Assembly (NCBI RefSeq): GCF_902364365.1
Contig: NZ_CABJDN010000005.1
Span: forward strand, 532,170-596,169
Length of the DNA stretch: 64,000 nt
Source of the DNA: Bacteroides intestinalis
GTDB lineage: Bacteria; Bacteroidota; Bacteroidia; Bacteroidales; Bacteroidaceae
Reading direction: 5' to 3'
The position numbers were made by a program, and so were the translations under genes. Below are positions 9,376-18,503 of this stretch, one piece after another (the first letter of the stretch is position 1; every line of letters begins with the position of its first letter). The notes under the pieces were generated by a model that was given only the letters and a program-made list of their open reading frames with translations, was not told the origin of the DNA and searched no databases.

Positions 9376-10629
9376 ATGAATGATATTTTTTCCATATTCA
9401 ATCCCGACTGGTGGATGGATGAGAATAATAACGCTTTGCAGATTGCCGATGCTGTCTTATTTTTGTTATTATGCATCCCGGTGTTGTATCTCTTCATTTG
9501 TGCACTGTTCTCGCTTGGTAAGTATAAAAACCCTTATCCACCTGCCAAAGTCACACACCGTTTCCTCGTACTTTTCACAGTATTGCGTAATGGCAAAGAA
9601 GTGATAAATTCTATCAATCACTTTCTGGATTCCCAAATTTATCCGCGTAATAAGTACGATGTAGCTGTTGCAGCGACCCAATTACCAGAGGAGGATCTCG
9701 TAACTTTGCTTCAAATGCCTGTCAACATCGTTGTCCCCGATAAGGAGCAATGTACCAAGGTTTATGCTATTCAGCAAGTAATGGAGCGTTATTCTCCTGC
9801 AGAGTACGACATGGTAGTTATTTTCAACTCTGACAATCGGATTGTCCCTAATGCCTTGAGTCTCTTTAATAACGCCTATTATTCTGGATGTGACGCCATT
9901 CAGGCTCATCGTATGACAGAAAATCTGACTACCAGTATTGCTGTACTAAATGCCACCAGTGAAGAAATCAATAATAACATTTTCCGTAAAGCACACACCC
10001 GTATGGGGTTCTCATCTGCTTTAATTGGATCCGCTATGGCATTTGACTTTTCAATGTTCCATGAATTAGCTCCCAATTTAAAAGGATCCGATTTGAGTAA
10101 ATCAATGGAAACAGCACTGTTGAAACAAAATATTTTCACTGAGTATATGGAAGAAGTAGTATGCTACAGTAAGAAAGAAGAGAGTGCTGATGGCTACGAA
10201 GCGCAACGTATCGGTTGGCTCCGTTCACAATATAGTAGTACAATTTTTGCACTAAAAAAATTGCCAATAACTTTACTGAGAGGCCAATGGGACTATTCCC
10301 TTAAGCTTTTCCAATGGCTGATGCCTTCGCGTTTTCTACTAATTGCCCTTATTGTATGTTGTGCTATTGGTATTACACTGCTCGATTGGTCACTCAGCTT
10401 TAAATGGTATGCTCTTTTAACTGTTATCGCTATAACATTCTTAATGGCATTGCCCGATGGAGAAGTAAACAAACGTTTCAAACATTCAATATGGGCTTTA
10501 CCTATCCTTGTATTTGCATCTGTATTCAGCCATTTTACAAGATTCTTCCAATTCAAGAAAACTAAGAAGAAAGAGAAAAAAGTAAAAACAGAAGAAACAG
10601 AAGAAAAAAAAAACAGAAAGAAGGACTGA
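9376..10629 (+). CDS. Membrane-bound family 2 glycosyltransferase
   Basis: An N-terminal membrane helix (LQIADAVLFLLLCIPVLYLF) is followed by a GT2 domain (LVLFTVLRNGKEVINSINHFLDSQ, VVIFNSDNRI with the metal-binding acidic residue) and two or three C-terminal membrane helices near 315-375. The C-terminus is extremely lysine rich (KKTKKKEKKVKTEET) and its codons include a run of ten adenines at about 10604-10613. The protein resembles the one at 53281-54483 on the other side of the mobile element (shared pattern SEEINNxIFRxxH, GxSAALIGSxMAFxxSxF), so the two are paralogues. It probably adds one sugar to the lipid-linked repeat unit. Confidence 0.75.
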   Translation: MNDIFSIFNPDWWMDENNNALQIADAVLFLLLCIPVLYLFICALFSLGKYKNPYPPAKVTHRFLVLFTVLRNGKEVINSINHFLDSQIYPRNKYDVAVAATQLPEEDLVTLLQMPVNIVVPDKEQCTKVYAIQQVMERYSPAEYDMVVIFNSDNRIVPNALSLFNNAYYSGCDAIQAHRMTENLTTSIAVLNATSEEINNNIFRKAHTRMGFSSALIGSAMAFDFSMFHELAPNLKGSDLSKSMETALLKQNIFTEYMEEVVCYSKKEESADGYEAQRIGWLRSQYSSTIFALKKLPITLLRGQWDYSLKLFQWLMPSRFLLIALIVCCAIGITLLDWSLSFKWYALLTVIAITFLMALPDGEVNKRFKHSIWALPILVFASVFSHFTRFFQFKKTKKKEKKVKTEETEEKKNRKKD

Positions 10630-10676
10630 AGATAGCTATTGAAGCCCAACGCATCTTTCGTCCAAACAAACACGGT

Positions 10677-11747
10677 ATGGATTTCGTTGCACTGGAAACC
10701 ATTCGTGAATTGCAGAAAAGGAATGACGGCAACCAGTATTTCGTTATCGTTGCTCCAGGAGAAGATCGCTGCTTAAAAGAGTCTCCCAATCTTTCCATAA
10801 TAGAGTTGAAAAGTTCAACTTATCCACTTTGGGAACAAGTGGCTCTTCCACGCATAGTGAAGCGTTTAGGCGTCGATTTATTGCATTGCACTTCGAATAC
10901 GGCTCCTTTAAGATGCCCTGTTCCTCTTGTGTTAACTCTTCATGATATTATATATCTGGAACCCAGACAACATCGCAGTCCATCTCTTTATCAAGAGATG
11001 GGCTGGCATTATCGTCGCTTAGTAGTTCCTCGTATCCTTAAAAAATGTAAGAAGATTATCACGGTATCACAGTTTGAATGTGACCGCATACGCCAAGCCT
11101 TGAATATTCCATCCGAACATATTACAGCTATTTACAATGGCTACAGTACCCATTTTACCCAGCAAACTGCAATAGATTTAGACATTGTTCAAAAGTATAT
11201 TCCCCATAATGATTTTCTATTCTTTTTGGGTAATACCGACCCAAAGAAAAACGCTGCGCGAACTTTAAAAGCGTACAGCCTTTATTTGCAACAATCTGAA
11301 GTTAAACGTCCGCTACTCATTGCAGACCTGAAAGAAGATTATATCGACCATCTATTAAATCAGGAAAAAATAGTGGGAATCAAATCCTACCTCTATTATC
11401 CGGGATACATTGCCAATAAAGATTTGGCAACGCTCTATAATGCCGCTTTCGCCTTTCTTTATCCTTCGCTCCGCGAAAGTTTTGGTATTCCGATGATTGA
11501 AGCCATGGCTTGCGGAACCCCTATTATTATAGGCAATACTTCAGCCATGCCCGAAGTTGCCGGAGGAGGCGCCATGTCTGTCGATCCCTATAAACCGGAA
11601 GAAATATCAAATGCTATATTGAAACTGGAGACTGATAGTGTGTTATACCAAAGACAAAAAGAATATGGGATAGCTCGAGCCAGTTTGTTTTCGTGGAAGA
11701 AAACGGCAGATGAATGTGTAGAAATATACCAATCGTTACATTTATAA
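10677..11747 (+). CDS. Family 4 glycosyltransferase, true start probably upstream and non-standard
   Basis: This is a GT-B fold glycosyltransferase of family 4, with an LFFLGNTDPKKN hinge strand and the C-terminal donor site (LRESFGIPMIEAMACGTPII). The ATG at 10677 is used here because it is the first standard start. However, the frame continues upstream with KIAIEAQRIFRPNKHG, the expected first strand of such enzymes, beginning at a CTG (10626-10628) that overlaps the TGA of the previous gene in a CTGA pattern. Either CTG is used, an ATG was lost by one substitution, or ribosomes shift -1 on the upstream ten-adenine run and make a fusion with the preceding enzyme. Confidence 0.8.
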   Translation: MDFVALETIRELQKRNDGNQYFVIVAPGEDRCLKESPNLSIIELKSSTYPLWEQVALPRIVKRLGVDLLHCTSNTAPLRCPVPLVLTLHDIIYLEPRQHRSPSLYQEMGWHYRRLVVPRILKKCKKIITVSQFECDRIRQALNIPSEHITAIYNGYSTHFTQQTAIDLDIVQKYIPHNDFLFFLGNTDPKKNAARTLKAYSLYLQQSEVKRPLLIADLKEDYIDHLLNQEKIVGIKSYLYYPGYIANKDLATLYNAAFAFLYPSLRESFGIPMIEAMACGTPIIIGNTSAMPEVAGGGAMSVDPYKPEEISNAILKLETDSVLYQRQKEYGIARASLFSWKKTADECVEIYQSLHL

Positions 11748-11763
11748 AAGCTATCATACGCTT

Positions 11764-12909
11764 ATGGAAACTCTATTTTTAGTCTTTTATGGTTTTCAAG
11801 AGTACAATGGTATCAGTAAAAAAATAAGATATCAGATATCAGCTCTTGAAAAATGCGGAATGAATGTCCATACTTGCCATTATGAAGTGATGCCGGATGG
11901 ACAAAGACAATGGATGATTGACAACTCGGTATTGGAGAGCCTAGGTAAAGGAATGATTGCTAAACTCAAGAAACGGGTATCGTTTCATGCTATCATCCAC
12001 TATATTATAGAAAAGAATATTCCATTCGTTTATATTCGCTCTTATCACAATGCCAATCCTTTTACCATACATTTGGTGAAAATGCTAAAAAAACATGGAG
12101 TGATAATATTCTTAGAGATACCAACATACCCCTATGATCAAGAATATTCCTCAATTACAGAAAAAATAGAATTATATACGGACAAGTTATTCCGTCATAC
12201 ATTCAGCAAGTATATTGATGCTATTGTCACCTATTCAAATGACACGGAAATTTTCGGTCAGCGTACTATACAACTTTCCAATGGCATAGATTTCAGCAAC
12301 ATCCCTTTACGAAACAAAACCAATGACACAAGCCGTGAACTTCATTTGATAGGTGTTGCCGAAATACACTTCTGGCATGGATTCGATCGCCTAATCAGAG
12401 GTTTGGGAGAATATTACGACAATCATCCTAAATACAAGGTATACTTTCACCTCGTAGGCAATTTTAGCGGAAAACGTGAACGAGATGAAATAATGACTCC
12501 TATCAAAGAATATGAATTAGAACCATACGTCATTTTGTATGGGGCACTCCACGGAGAAGAATTGAATAGGCTTTTTAATCATGCGGACTTTGCTATTGGC
12601 AGCCTGGGACGTCATCGAAGTGGTATATATAATATTAAAACTCTAAAAAACAGAGAATATGCAGCACGTGGATTTGCATTCACCTACTCTGAAACAGATG
12701 ACGATTTCGATCACATGCCATACGTATTGAAAATTCCAGCAAATGAAAGTCACGTAAATATTACACAAATAATTGATTTTTTTCATTCGATGTCAATGCC
12801 ACCAAGTGATATTAGAGCATCCATTCAACACCTGTCATGGGATGAACAAATGAAAAAAGTACATGAAGAAGTGATTCAAAAAAGACAGACAATTAATTCT
12901 GAATTATAA
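11764..12909 (+). CDS. Putative glycosyltransferase (GT-B type)
   Basis: The 381 residues have the two-lobed pattern of GT-B enzymes: an N-terminal lobe beginning LFLVFYGFQEYNGISKKIRYQ, a middle strand (ELHLIGVAEIHFWHGFDRLI) where family 4 enzymes start their donor lobe, and YVILYGALHGEELNRLFNHADFAIG, which matches the donor-lobe helix region. The usual EGFG/E-x7-E motif is weak; the corresponding stretch reads RSGIYNIKTLKNREYAARG. It follows the previous gene by 16 bases in the operon and probably acts on the same repeat unit. The sugar is unknown. Confidence 0.65.
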   Translation: METLFLVFYGFQEYNGISKKIRYQISALEKCGMNVHTCHYEVMPDGQRQWMIDNSVLESLGKGMIAKLKKRVSFHAIIHYIIEKNIPFVYIRSYHNANPFTIHLVKMLKKHGVIIFLEIPTYPYDQEYSSITEKIELYTDKLFRHTFSKYIDAIVTYSNDTEIFGQRTIQLSNGIDFSNIPLRNKTNDTSRELHLIGVAEIHFWHGFDRLIRGLGEYYDNHPKYKVYFHLVGNFSGKRERDEIMTPIKEYELEPYVILYGALHGEELNRLFNHADFAIGSLGRHRSGIYNIKTLKNREYAARGFAFTYSETDDDFDHMPYVLKIPANESHVNITQIIDFFHSMSMPPSDIRASIQHLSWDEQMKKVHEEVIQKRQTINSEL

Positions 12910-12930
12910 ACTATAAGCAATAAATTGTAA

Positions 12931-13701
12931 ATGAAAACAGCTACTCCGTATAGTCAATATGACTTAAAAATTCGCAGAAGAGATAAAGTTGTTGAAGTAG
13001 GCTCCGGTCATAATCCGACTTATCGCGCCAATGTCATTGTAGAAAGATATATTGACAGCAATCTCCATAGATGTGGAGACGTAAAAATATATCCGCATCA
13101 AATCTTTATAAATGCTGATGGAGAGCATCTCCCTTTTAAAGATAAAGAGTTCGATTATATAATATGTAACCAAACCCTTGAACATGTAAATGATCCCACA
13201 CAGTTCATAAAAGAACATTGCCGTGTTGCCAAACGCGGATATATGGAAACTCCCAGCTTTCTAGGTGAATTTTTGCATCCAAAAAAATCCCACAAATGGG
13301 TAATATTAGCTATTGATGGAAAACTGGTGCTTTTTGAAAAAAGTAAGATGCCGGATTATGGGCATGACTATGGAATGTTATTTCTAAATTATCTGCCTTA
13401 TCAATCATTGACTTATAAGATTCTTCAAATGTCAGATCCACAACTGACAACTAACCGATATGAGTGGAAAGACGATATAGATTTTATTGTTAATCCAACA
13501 GATGAATACTATCGTTCATTCTTCACTCAACCATGGACGAGAGAAATGGTAGAAAAAATTTTCCCACGAAGTAATTTTTTTAAAGAATTCGGGAAGCTAA
13601 TAAAAGGCATCGGATATCTCATAAAATATGAACTGAAGAAATTTACTCCTCGTAAAAAACTTCTTTCATTAGACGAATACAAACAGTTAAAAGGTATTTA
13701 G
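12931..13701 (+). CDS. SAM-dependent methyltransferase-like protein
   Basis: A class I methyltransferase core is visible in the first half: motif I VVEVGSGHNPTYRANVIVE, then GDVKIYPHQIFINADGEHLPF and the post-motif FDYIICNQTLEHVNDP, as in Methyltransf_11 proteins. The C-terminal half (about 140-256) has no motif that I recognise and ends with a lysine-rich stretch. Placed as the last rightward gene before a bidirectional terminator, it may methylate a sugar of the polymer or cap the chain. That role is inferred from context. Confidence 0.7.
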   Translation: MKTATPYSQYDLKIRRRDKVVEVGSGHNPTYRANVIVERYIDSNLHRCGDVKIYPHQIFINADGEHLPFKDKEFDYIICNQTLEHVNDPTQFIKEHCRVAKRGYMETPSFLGEFLHPKKSHKWVILAIDGKLVLFEKSKMPDYGHDYGMLFLNYLPYQSLTYKILQMSDPQLTTNRYEWKDDIDFIVNPTDEYYRSFFTQPWTREMVEKIFPRSNFFKEFGKLIKGIGYLIKYELKKFTPRKKLLSLDEYKQLKGI

Positions 13702-13729
13702 CAAGAAAATAGAATAAAAAAGGTATACC

Positions 13730-13758
13730 ATAAGTGTTCACTAAAAGTGGACACTTAT
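13730..13758. terminator. Bidirectional terminator between convergent genes
   Basis: ATAAGTGTTCACT and AGTGGACACTTAT form a near-perfect stem (one mismatch) around AAA. A-rich and T-rich flanks lie on both sides, between the methyltransferase gene (+) and the glycosyltransferase gene (-). Confidence 0.75.
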
Positions 13759-13766
13759 AAAAAATA

Positions 13767-14753
13767 TTATAATTTTATTTTAGTTTTCCTATATTTAAAG
13801 TAATATTTAGGAGACAATACTATAAAAAACAAGGCTCCAATCATACTCAATCCACATTTTCCATGGTATTTTATCAATGCTCTCTTGTGAGAATTAATGT
13901 ATTCAAACGCTTGTAAATAATAAGGCAAAGTATCCTTATATTCAAACATAGCAGCTCTCCCTATCATTAAATTGTAGTATTGAAGACAGTGAACTGTGCA
14001 AATTTCATTCAAAGCAGGAAAAGATTCTTTTACTTTATCATTAGTTAATTTTAATCGAAAGGTCATATTACAAAGAAAATTCTGTATATGAGATATATAA
14101 TATTCCCGTGATAAAGAAGATGTCCTATGAGTGTATATATAGAGCGGTTTATCAACAATTGTCACCACATTACTTTTCATAAAGACCTCTAGGTTGAAAA
14201 TAAAATCTTCTTCGGTCTTAAGTCCATCAATAAAACGAATATGATATCTATCCAAAAGGCTTTTCTTATAAATTTTTGTCCAACACTGAGAATAGATCAT
14301 GTTTTTTTCCAATAAATGTCTTAATCCCTCTTCTTGATTTAAAACAAAATCTCTACCAGTACAACCTTCATGAGATTTATTCCCAACTTCATCGATTTGC
14401 AGATAAGAACAACAAGCTACATCTGCATCATTGTGCATCGCATTGTCAAGTAGCAAAGCATACATTTTGGGGTTAAGTTCATCATCACTATCTATAAATG
14501 AAATATATTCTCCTTGAGCCAGTTCATACCCTTTATTCTTAGCTGTAGCAGGACCAGAATTATCAATATGAATGCATTGGATAAAATCGTATTTCAATTC
14601 ATAATTACTACATATTTCAGATGAGGAGTCTTTTGAGCCATCGTCAACTAAAATAATTTCTAAGTCTTTTTCGTCTTGAGCCAAGATGCTGCCAAGACAT
14701 TTATCGAGATACTTTTCTGTATTATATACCGGAATTATAATGCTCAGTTTCAT
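13767..14753 (-). CDS. Family 2 glycosyltransferase
   Basis: This is a typical GT2 domain at the N-terminus: SIIIPVYNTEKYLDKCLGSI, LEIILVDDGSKDSS, NSGPATAKNKGYELAQGEY and the DXD-like SFIDSDDELNPKMY. The C-terminal 120 residues are helical and basic. It is the only gene on the minus strand within this block and has its own divergent promoter region, so it may be a later addition to the locus. Base composition is AT rich, like that of many capsule glycosyltransferases. Confidence 0.8.
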   Translation of the reverse strand: MKLSIIIPVYNTEKYLDKCLGSILAQDEKDLEIILVDDGSKDSSSEICSNYELKYDFIQCIHIDNSGPATAKNKGYELAQGEYISFIDSDDELNPKMYALLLDNAMHNDADVACCSYLQIDEVGNKSHEGCTGRDFVLNQEEGLRHLLEKNMIYSQCWTKIYKKSLLDRYHIRFIDGLKTEEDFIFNLEVFMKSNVVTIVDKPLYIYTHRTSSLSREYYISHIQNFLCNMTFRLKLTNDKVKESFPALNEICTVHCLQYYNLMIGRAAMFEYKDTLPYYLQAFEYINSHKRALIKYHGKCGLSMIGALFFIVLSPKYYFKYRKTKIKL

Positions 14754-14818
14754 AATGATACATTTAATGTTTAATTCAGAATTAAGACTAAAAACATCAA
14801 AGAATGATGCATATATAA

Positions 14819-14889
14819 CAAAGATACACTATTAAATCAAAAAATACAACTATTAGCTATCACTTTAAATAATATTTTTACTACCTTTG
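14819..14889. promoter_or_regulatory. Divergent promoters between two glycosyltransferase genes
   Basis: On the minus strand TATCTTTG (complement of 14819-14826) faces the gene ending at 13767. On the plus strand TACCTTTG (14882-14889) faces the gene at 14912. Both match TAnnTTTG. The leftward one has a GTTG 20 bases upstream. The rightward one lacks an evident -33 box. Confidence 0.55.
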
Positions 14890-14911
14890 TAAGTATCAAA
14901 CAACCAAAGGA

Positions 14912-15859
14912 ATGAATCATTGCATCAAAAATAGCAATCCATCCCCAAAAGTTTCCGTCATAATACCTGTATACAATACAGGCGACTACCTGCGTGAAAC
15001 ATTAAACAGTATATGTACCCAGACATTGGAAGAACAGGAAATCATCCTGCTCAATGATGGTTCCACAGATGGCAGTATGAAGATCATTGAAGAATACGCG
15101 ACAAAGGACTCACGGATTCAATATCATACACAACCCAACCAAGGACTATCCGTTGCACGGAATCAAGCCATGAAACATGCCACAGGAAAATATATATATT
15201 TCATGGACAGTGATGATCTCCTGGATCGAAATGCATTGCAACAATGTTACCAGACTTGTGAGAAGGACAATTTAGACTTCGTGTTTTTCGATGCTGAACC
15301 CATCCTTGACTCTGCAAGAACTGAAAACATTCCGGACTACAACCGGAAAGAAAAAATTGATGAAAACGTATGGAAGGGAATAGACCTGCTGAATTATGAG
15401 TTAGACAATCAGCTGTTTAGAACTCCCGTTTGGCTATGCTTTGTTAATCGCCAGTTTCTAAATAAGTTTTTTAAAAGATTCCCTCCCGGAACTATCCATG
15501 AAGATCATCCTTTCGCCTTACAAATATATTTGTATGCGGAACGCATACGCTACATTCCACAGCCATTTTTTAAAAGGAGGATACGAAGCGGTTCTATCAT
15601 GACGCAACGCTTCAGTATGCGAAATATAGAAGGGTATACGGCTGCTTTCACCGAAATATGCAATTTGCTGCCACAGCATCCTGAATGGGCATCCGTCATC
15701 AACAAATATCTGTTTCAAACTTTGAACGATGTGATATGGGCAGGACACAGAATGACTTTTTTAGAAAAAATAGAAACAGCCTGCCGTTTCCGGCGTTTAG
15801 CTATCGGTAAGTATATCACCTTTAGAAACTGGGCAGTATTCTGGTTGAAAAGAAAATAA
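14912..15859 (+). CDS. Family 2 glycosyltransferase
   Basis: GT2 motifs are clear: KVSVIIPVYNTGDYLRETLN, QEIILLNDGSTDGSM, NQGLSVARNQAMKHATGKYI and YFMDSDDLLDRNALQ. The second half contains IHEDHPFALQIYL, a pattern common in galactosyl- or glucosyl-transferases of capsule loci, and the protein ends in basic residues (FWLKRKK-like). It precedes the next glycosyltransferase by eight bases, so the two are probably co-transcribed. The sugar specificity is unknown. Confidence 0.82.
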   Translation: MNHCIKNSNPSPKVSVIIPVYNTGDYLRETLNSICTQTLEEQEIILLNDGSTDGSMKIIEEYATKDSRIQYHTQPNQGLSVARNQAMKHATGKYIYFMDSDDLLDRNALQQCYQTCEKDNLDFVFFDAEPILDSARTENIPDYNRKEKIDENVWKGIDLLNYELDNQLFRTPVWLCFVNRQFLNKFFKRFPPGTIHEDHPFALQIYLYAERIRYIPQPFFKRRIRSGSIMTQRFSMRNIEGYTAAFTEICNLLPQHPEWASVINKYLFQTLNDVIWAGHRMTFLEKIETACRFRRLAIGKYITFRNWAVFWLKRK

Positions 15860-15867
15860 GAAGAGTT

Positions 15868-16740
15868 ATGGTCTCCATCATCACCGTCAATTACAACGGC
15901 CTTGCCGATACCTGCGAAATGATAGATTCATTCCGCAAGTATGAAACCTATCCCTATGAAATCATAGTGGTAGATAATGGTTCGCGCGCTCCCGAAGGCG
16001 AAGAAATCAAAAAGCGATATCCGGAAATAAAGGTTGTACAAAATACCAACACCGGATTTGCCGGAGGCAACAACGCAGGCCTGAAGGTAGCCCAAGGAGA
16101 ATACCTCTTCTTTCTCAATAACGACACACTGATACAAGAACCCATACTGGAAGCACTGGTGAGACGGCTGGAAGCCGATAAAATGAACGGTGGTGTCTCC
16201 CCCATGCTGAAATTCAGCTATGCACCCGATACGTTGCAATATGCAGGCTTCACCCCCCTCAGTCCCACCACACTGCGAAATGCAGCCATAGGGTTCAACG
16301 AAAAAGACCAACCCTGCTATCGGATGGCACGCGAAACAGCCTCACTGCATGGTGCCGCCATGATGGTATCGCGTCAAGTTCTGCAGCAAGTAGGTCCCAT
16401 GACGGAAATTTACTTCCTCTTTTATGAAGAACTCGACTGGTCGGCCCGCATGCATCGCGCCGGATACAAACTGTGGTATGAGCCGGCCGCCATAGTCTAC
16501 CACAAAGAAAGTATGACAGCCCGGAAAGGGAGCCCATTAAGAGAGTTTTACTTATCGCGCGCGCGTATCCTCTATGCACGCCGAAACGTACAGGGAACTG
16601 GAAAAATCCTGTCATGCCTCTATCTCTCCCTCATCGCCGCTCCCAAGAAAGCTGTAATGTATCTGCTTCATGGCAAATGCCGGTTAACAAGATCTGTTCT
16701 CCACGGTACACTCCGAGGACTTATCACTTCAAAATTGTAG
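15868..16740 (+). CDS. Rhamnosyltransferase-like family 2 glycosyltransferase
   Basis: The protein has the layout of WbbL/RfbF-type GT2 enzymes: VSIITVNYNGLADTCEMIDS, IIVVDNGSRAPEGEEI, NTGFAGGNNAGLKVAQGEY, FLNNDTLI, and the later LHGAAMMVSRQVLQQVGPM with EELDWSARMHRAGYKLWYEP. A C-terminal hydrophobic stretch (ILSCLYLSLIAAPKKAVMYLL) could anchor it. It ends the rightward glycan genes before the DUF4373/primase module. Its base composition is noticeably more GC rich than the preceding genes, nearer to that of the following module. Confidence 0.8.
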   Translation: MVSIITVNYNGLADTCEMIDSFRKYETYPYEIIVVDNGSRAPEGEEIKKRYPEIKVVQNTNTGFAGGNNAGLKVAQGEYLFFLNNDTLIQEPILEALVRRLEADKMNGGVSPMLKFSYAPDTLQYAGFTPLSPTTLRNAAIGFNEKDQPCYRMARETASLHGAAMMVSRQVLQQVGPMTEIYFLFYEELDWSARMHRAGYKLWYEPAAIVYHKESMTARKGSPLREFYLSRARILYARRNVQGTGKILSCLYLSLIAAPKKAVMYLLHGKCRLTRSVLHGTLRGLITSKL

Positions 16741-16787
16741 CTTACTAAAAAACATCTGAAATTCAAGATATTCTAACCGGAAAACAC

Positions 16788-16795
16788 TATCTTTG
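16788..16795 (+). promoter_or_regulatory. Candidate promoter of the small frameshifted gene
   Basis: TATCTTTG matches the Bacteroides -7 box and lies 22 bases before the ATG at 16818. No clear -33 box was seen. Confidence 0.5.
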
Positions 16796-16817
16796 CACTT
16801 TTTTATATCGTTTTATT

Positions 16818-17059
16818 ATGAATAAAAATGTACTTTAACTCTCTGCATAGAAGGCAGAGAAGAACTTCGCTTTGAATGCGAAGCAAAACACAAGAAGAAT
16901 CCGTTACTGGACCAGTTGGAAATTATCTCAGAAGTTATTCCTTATCTGTTGGCAGACAAAGACAAGAAGCATCTCTCTGACAGTGAAAAACGAATGTTAG
17001 GACACATTCGCAGAAGCACAAGAGAAATTGGTGAACACAAGACGAGTAATAACCAGTAA
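16818..17059 (+). pseudogene. Small conserved-looking gene broken by a one-base frameshift
   Basis: The ATG at 16818 reads MNKNVL and stops. From 16829 a second frame, with no start codon of its own, encodes about 75 coding-like residues (CTLTLCIEGREELRF..., LLDQLEIISEVIPYLLAD, SDSEKRMLGHIRRSTREIG) to a TAA at 17057. Adding one A to the A-run at 16825-16828 joins both into one protein of about 80 residues. I do not recognise the family. Its place, just before the DUF4373-primase module and after capsule genes, suggests a locus-associated regulator, but that is inference. A sequencing error in the A-run is possible. Confidence 0.55.
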
Positions 17060-17239
17060 AGTTGTGTAACACAAAAGATTATGATACACAACCACATAAA
17101 CCTACCGGCAAGAAGAGCTCCTCCATTTATTTTATTTGAAAAAAAATGCGCAAAAACAGTTCTGTAGGGATTATACTCCATAATGAATTTTAAAAAGCCC
17201 CGACAACTACAACAGAGCCTGTTAGTCATTCATTAACCC

Positions 17240-17247
17240 TACATTTG
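17240..17247 (+). promoter_or_regulatory. Candidate promoter of the DUF4373-primase module
   Basis: TACATTTG matches the -7 consensus and lies about 140 bases upstream of the ATG at 17388, implying a long leader. The rest of 17060-17387 shows no gene and no strong hairpin. Confidence 0.45.
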
Positions 17248-17387
17248 TACGTTTTTATACATCAATAATAATATGTAATTTCGCACCATATTTAAGAACG
17301 ATACAACTGCCGAACAGCTTTCCCCCACACTATGAAGCCCTTCTATCCTTCCTGAATAAAAACTAAAAATTAACCAACTCATTAAAC

Positions 17388-18407
17388 ATGAAAAAATTTG
17401 CATGGTTTAAACACCCAAACGACCTGTCGAACGACAAAAGGTTATCCGCACTCATTGACCATGAAGGCGGAAGAGGATACGGAACGTATTTGTATATCAT
17501 CGAAACCCTTCACATCCAACCAGATGGAAAACTCTCTTTCCAGCAACTGAACACCATGAAGAGAAAGGGATTCGGAAAAGCATACATGGAAAAAATCATC
17601 CGGAACTACAAGCTTTTCGTTATAAAAGGAAAGGAGTTCGAGTCAACCATCAACTACAACTCACCTGCCAAAAACAGCTCGGAAACTGCACCGGAATTGC
17701 CAGACAATTCGCAAGAAACTAATAGAGAACTACCAAACAACATGGAAACTCTTGATAAAAACGAAGAGGTTCAAAACAACGATAACAACCAGTATATCAG
17801 CAATGAATACAGAAAACTAACCCTCGCGCACGTAAGAGAAGATAAGAGTAGAAAAGAGAAGAGCAGAGAAGATGAGAATAGAAAAAACGACTTCGTCGTC
17901 AAAAAGAACGACGACGACGGAGAAGTACAAGTTGCGCAAAATACCATGCCGCCTTTCCGTCCTTGGCGGGAGTTGATAGCCAACCTTGCACAAGACAGCG
18001 AATGGAAGGACAGAGTCTGCATGACAAGCAACTTCAGTTCTTTGTTGAACAGGCGATTCAAAGAGGCTCTGGAAATATTTGAAGAACATGTGCTCCTCCA
18101 CGGGAAAGAAAAAAACATAGACAGCCGGGAAGAAGCCCGCAACTACTTCAACAACTATACCAAAGAGCCGCGCACCTCGCAAACCCTGTATGCAGCTCTG
18201 CTTGCCATCGACGCCCGGCAGCAGTCCGCCGCCCCACCCGACCCTCATCGCTACGAACAGCTCGTCAACGGCCGACGCACCTATCTGGGCTGCCCCATTC
18301 CCGATGATGCCCCGCCCCGACCGGATGCAACTGCTTTCTGGAACGAAGCAACGCATTCGTGGAGCTCACAAAACGCTACACCTAAGCACCCCAAACGCCA
18401 CACCTGA
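17388..18407 (+). CDS. DUF4373 (Lin1244/Lin1753-like) domain protein
   Basis: The N-terminal 90 residues (KKFAWFKHPNDLSNDKRLSALIDHEGGRGYGTYLYIIETL) match the DUF4373/Lin1244-Lin1753 type, a winged-helix-like region found in phage and replication-associated proteins of Firmicutes and Bacteroidota. A charged linker (about 120-185, many Lys, Arg, Glu, Asp) leads to a C-terminal domain with NRRFKEALEIFEEHVL, which resembles the C-terminal part of replication-initiation proteins. The gene precedes a primase-helicase, so a replication role for a phage-like module is plausible. This gene and its neighbours recur next to capsule loci in Bacteroides. Confidence 0.7.
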   Translation: MKKFAWFKHPNDLSNDKRLSALIDHEGGRGYGTYLYIIETLHIQPDGKLSFQQLNTMKRKGFGKAYMEKIIRNYKLFVIKGKEFESTINYNSPAKNSSETAPELPDNSQETNRELPNNMETLDKNEEVQNNDNNQYISNEYRKLTLAHVREDKSRKEKSREDENRKNDFVVKKNDDDGEVQVAQNTMPPFRPWRELIANLAQDSEWKDRVCMTSNFSSLLNRRFKEALEIFEEHVLLHGKEKNIDSREEARNYFNNYTKEPRTSQTLYAALLAIDARQQSAAPPDPHRYEQLVNGRRTYLGCPIPDDAPPRPDATAFWNEATHSWSSQNATPKHPKRHT

Positions 18408-18428
18408 GCAGGGTAAATACCACACTTC

Positions 18429-18503
18429 AACGCCCGCAATGCCACACTTCACGGTCGTCCAAGTGTGGCATCGGCACCCGCGAGATGTGGCATCGCGGGC
18501 GTT
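18429..18503 (+). promoter_or_regulatory. Long two-part hairpin upstream of the primase-helicase gene
   Basis: AACGCCCGC (18429-18437) pairs with GCGGGCGTT (18495-18503). Inside it ATGCCACACTT (18439-18449) pairs with AAGTGTGGCAT (18461-18471). Further copies of GTGGCAT at 18487-18493 and 18510-18515, and CCACAC at 18399-18404 and 18419-18424, could form competing pairs. It fills the gap between two co-oriented genes with no T-run. A translational or attenuation switch, or a protein-binding origin-like structure, would both fit. Confidence 0.55.
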
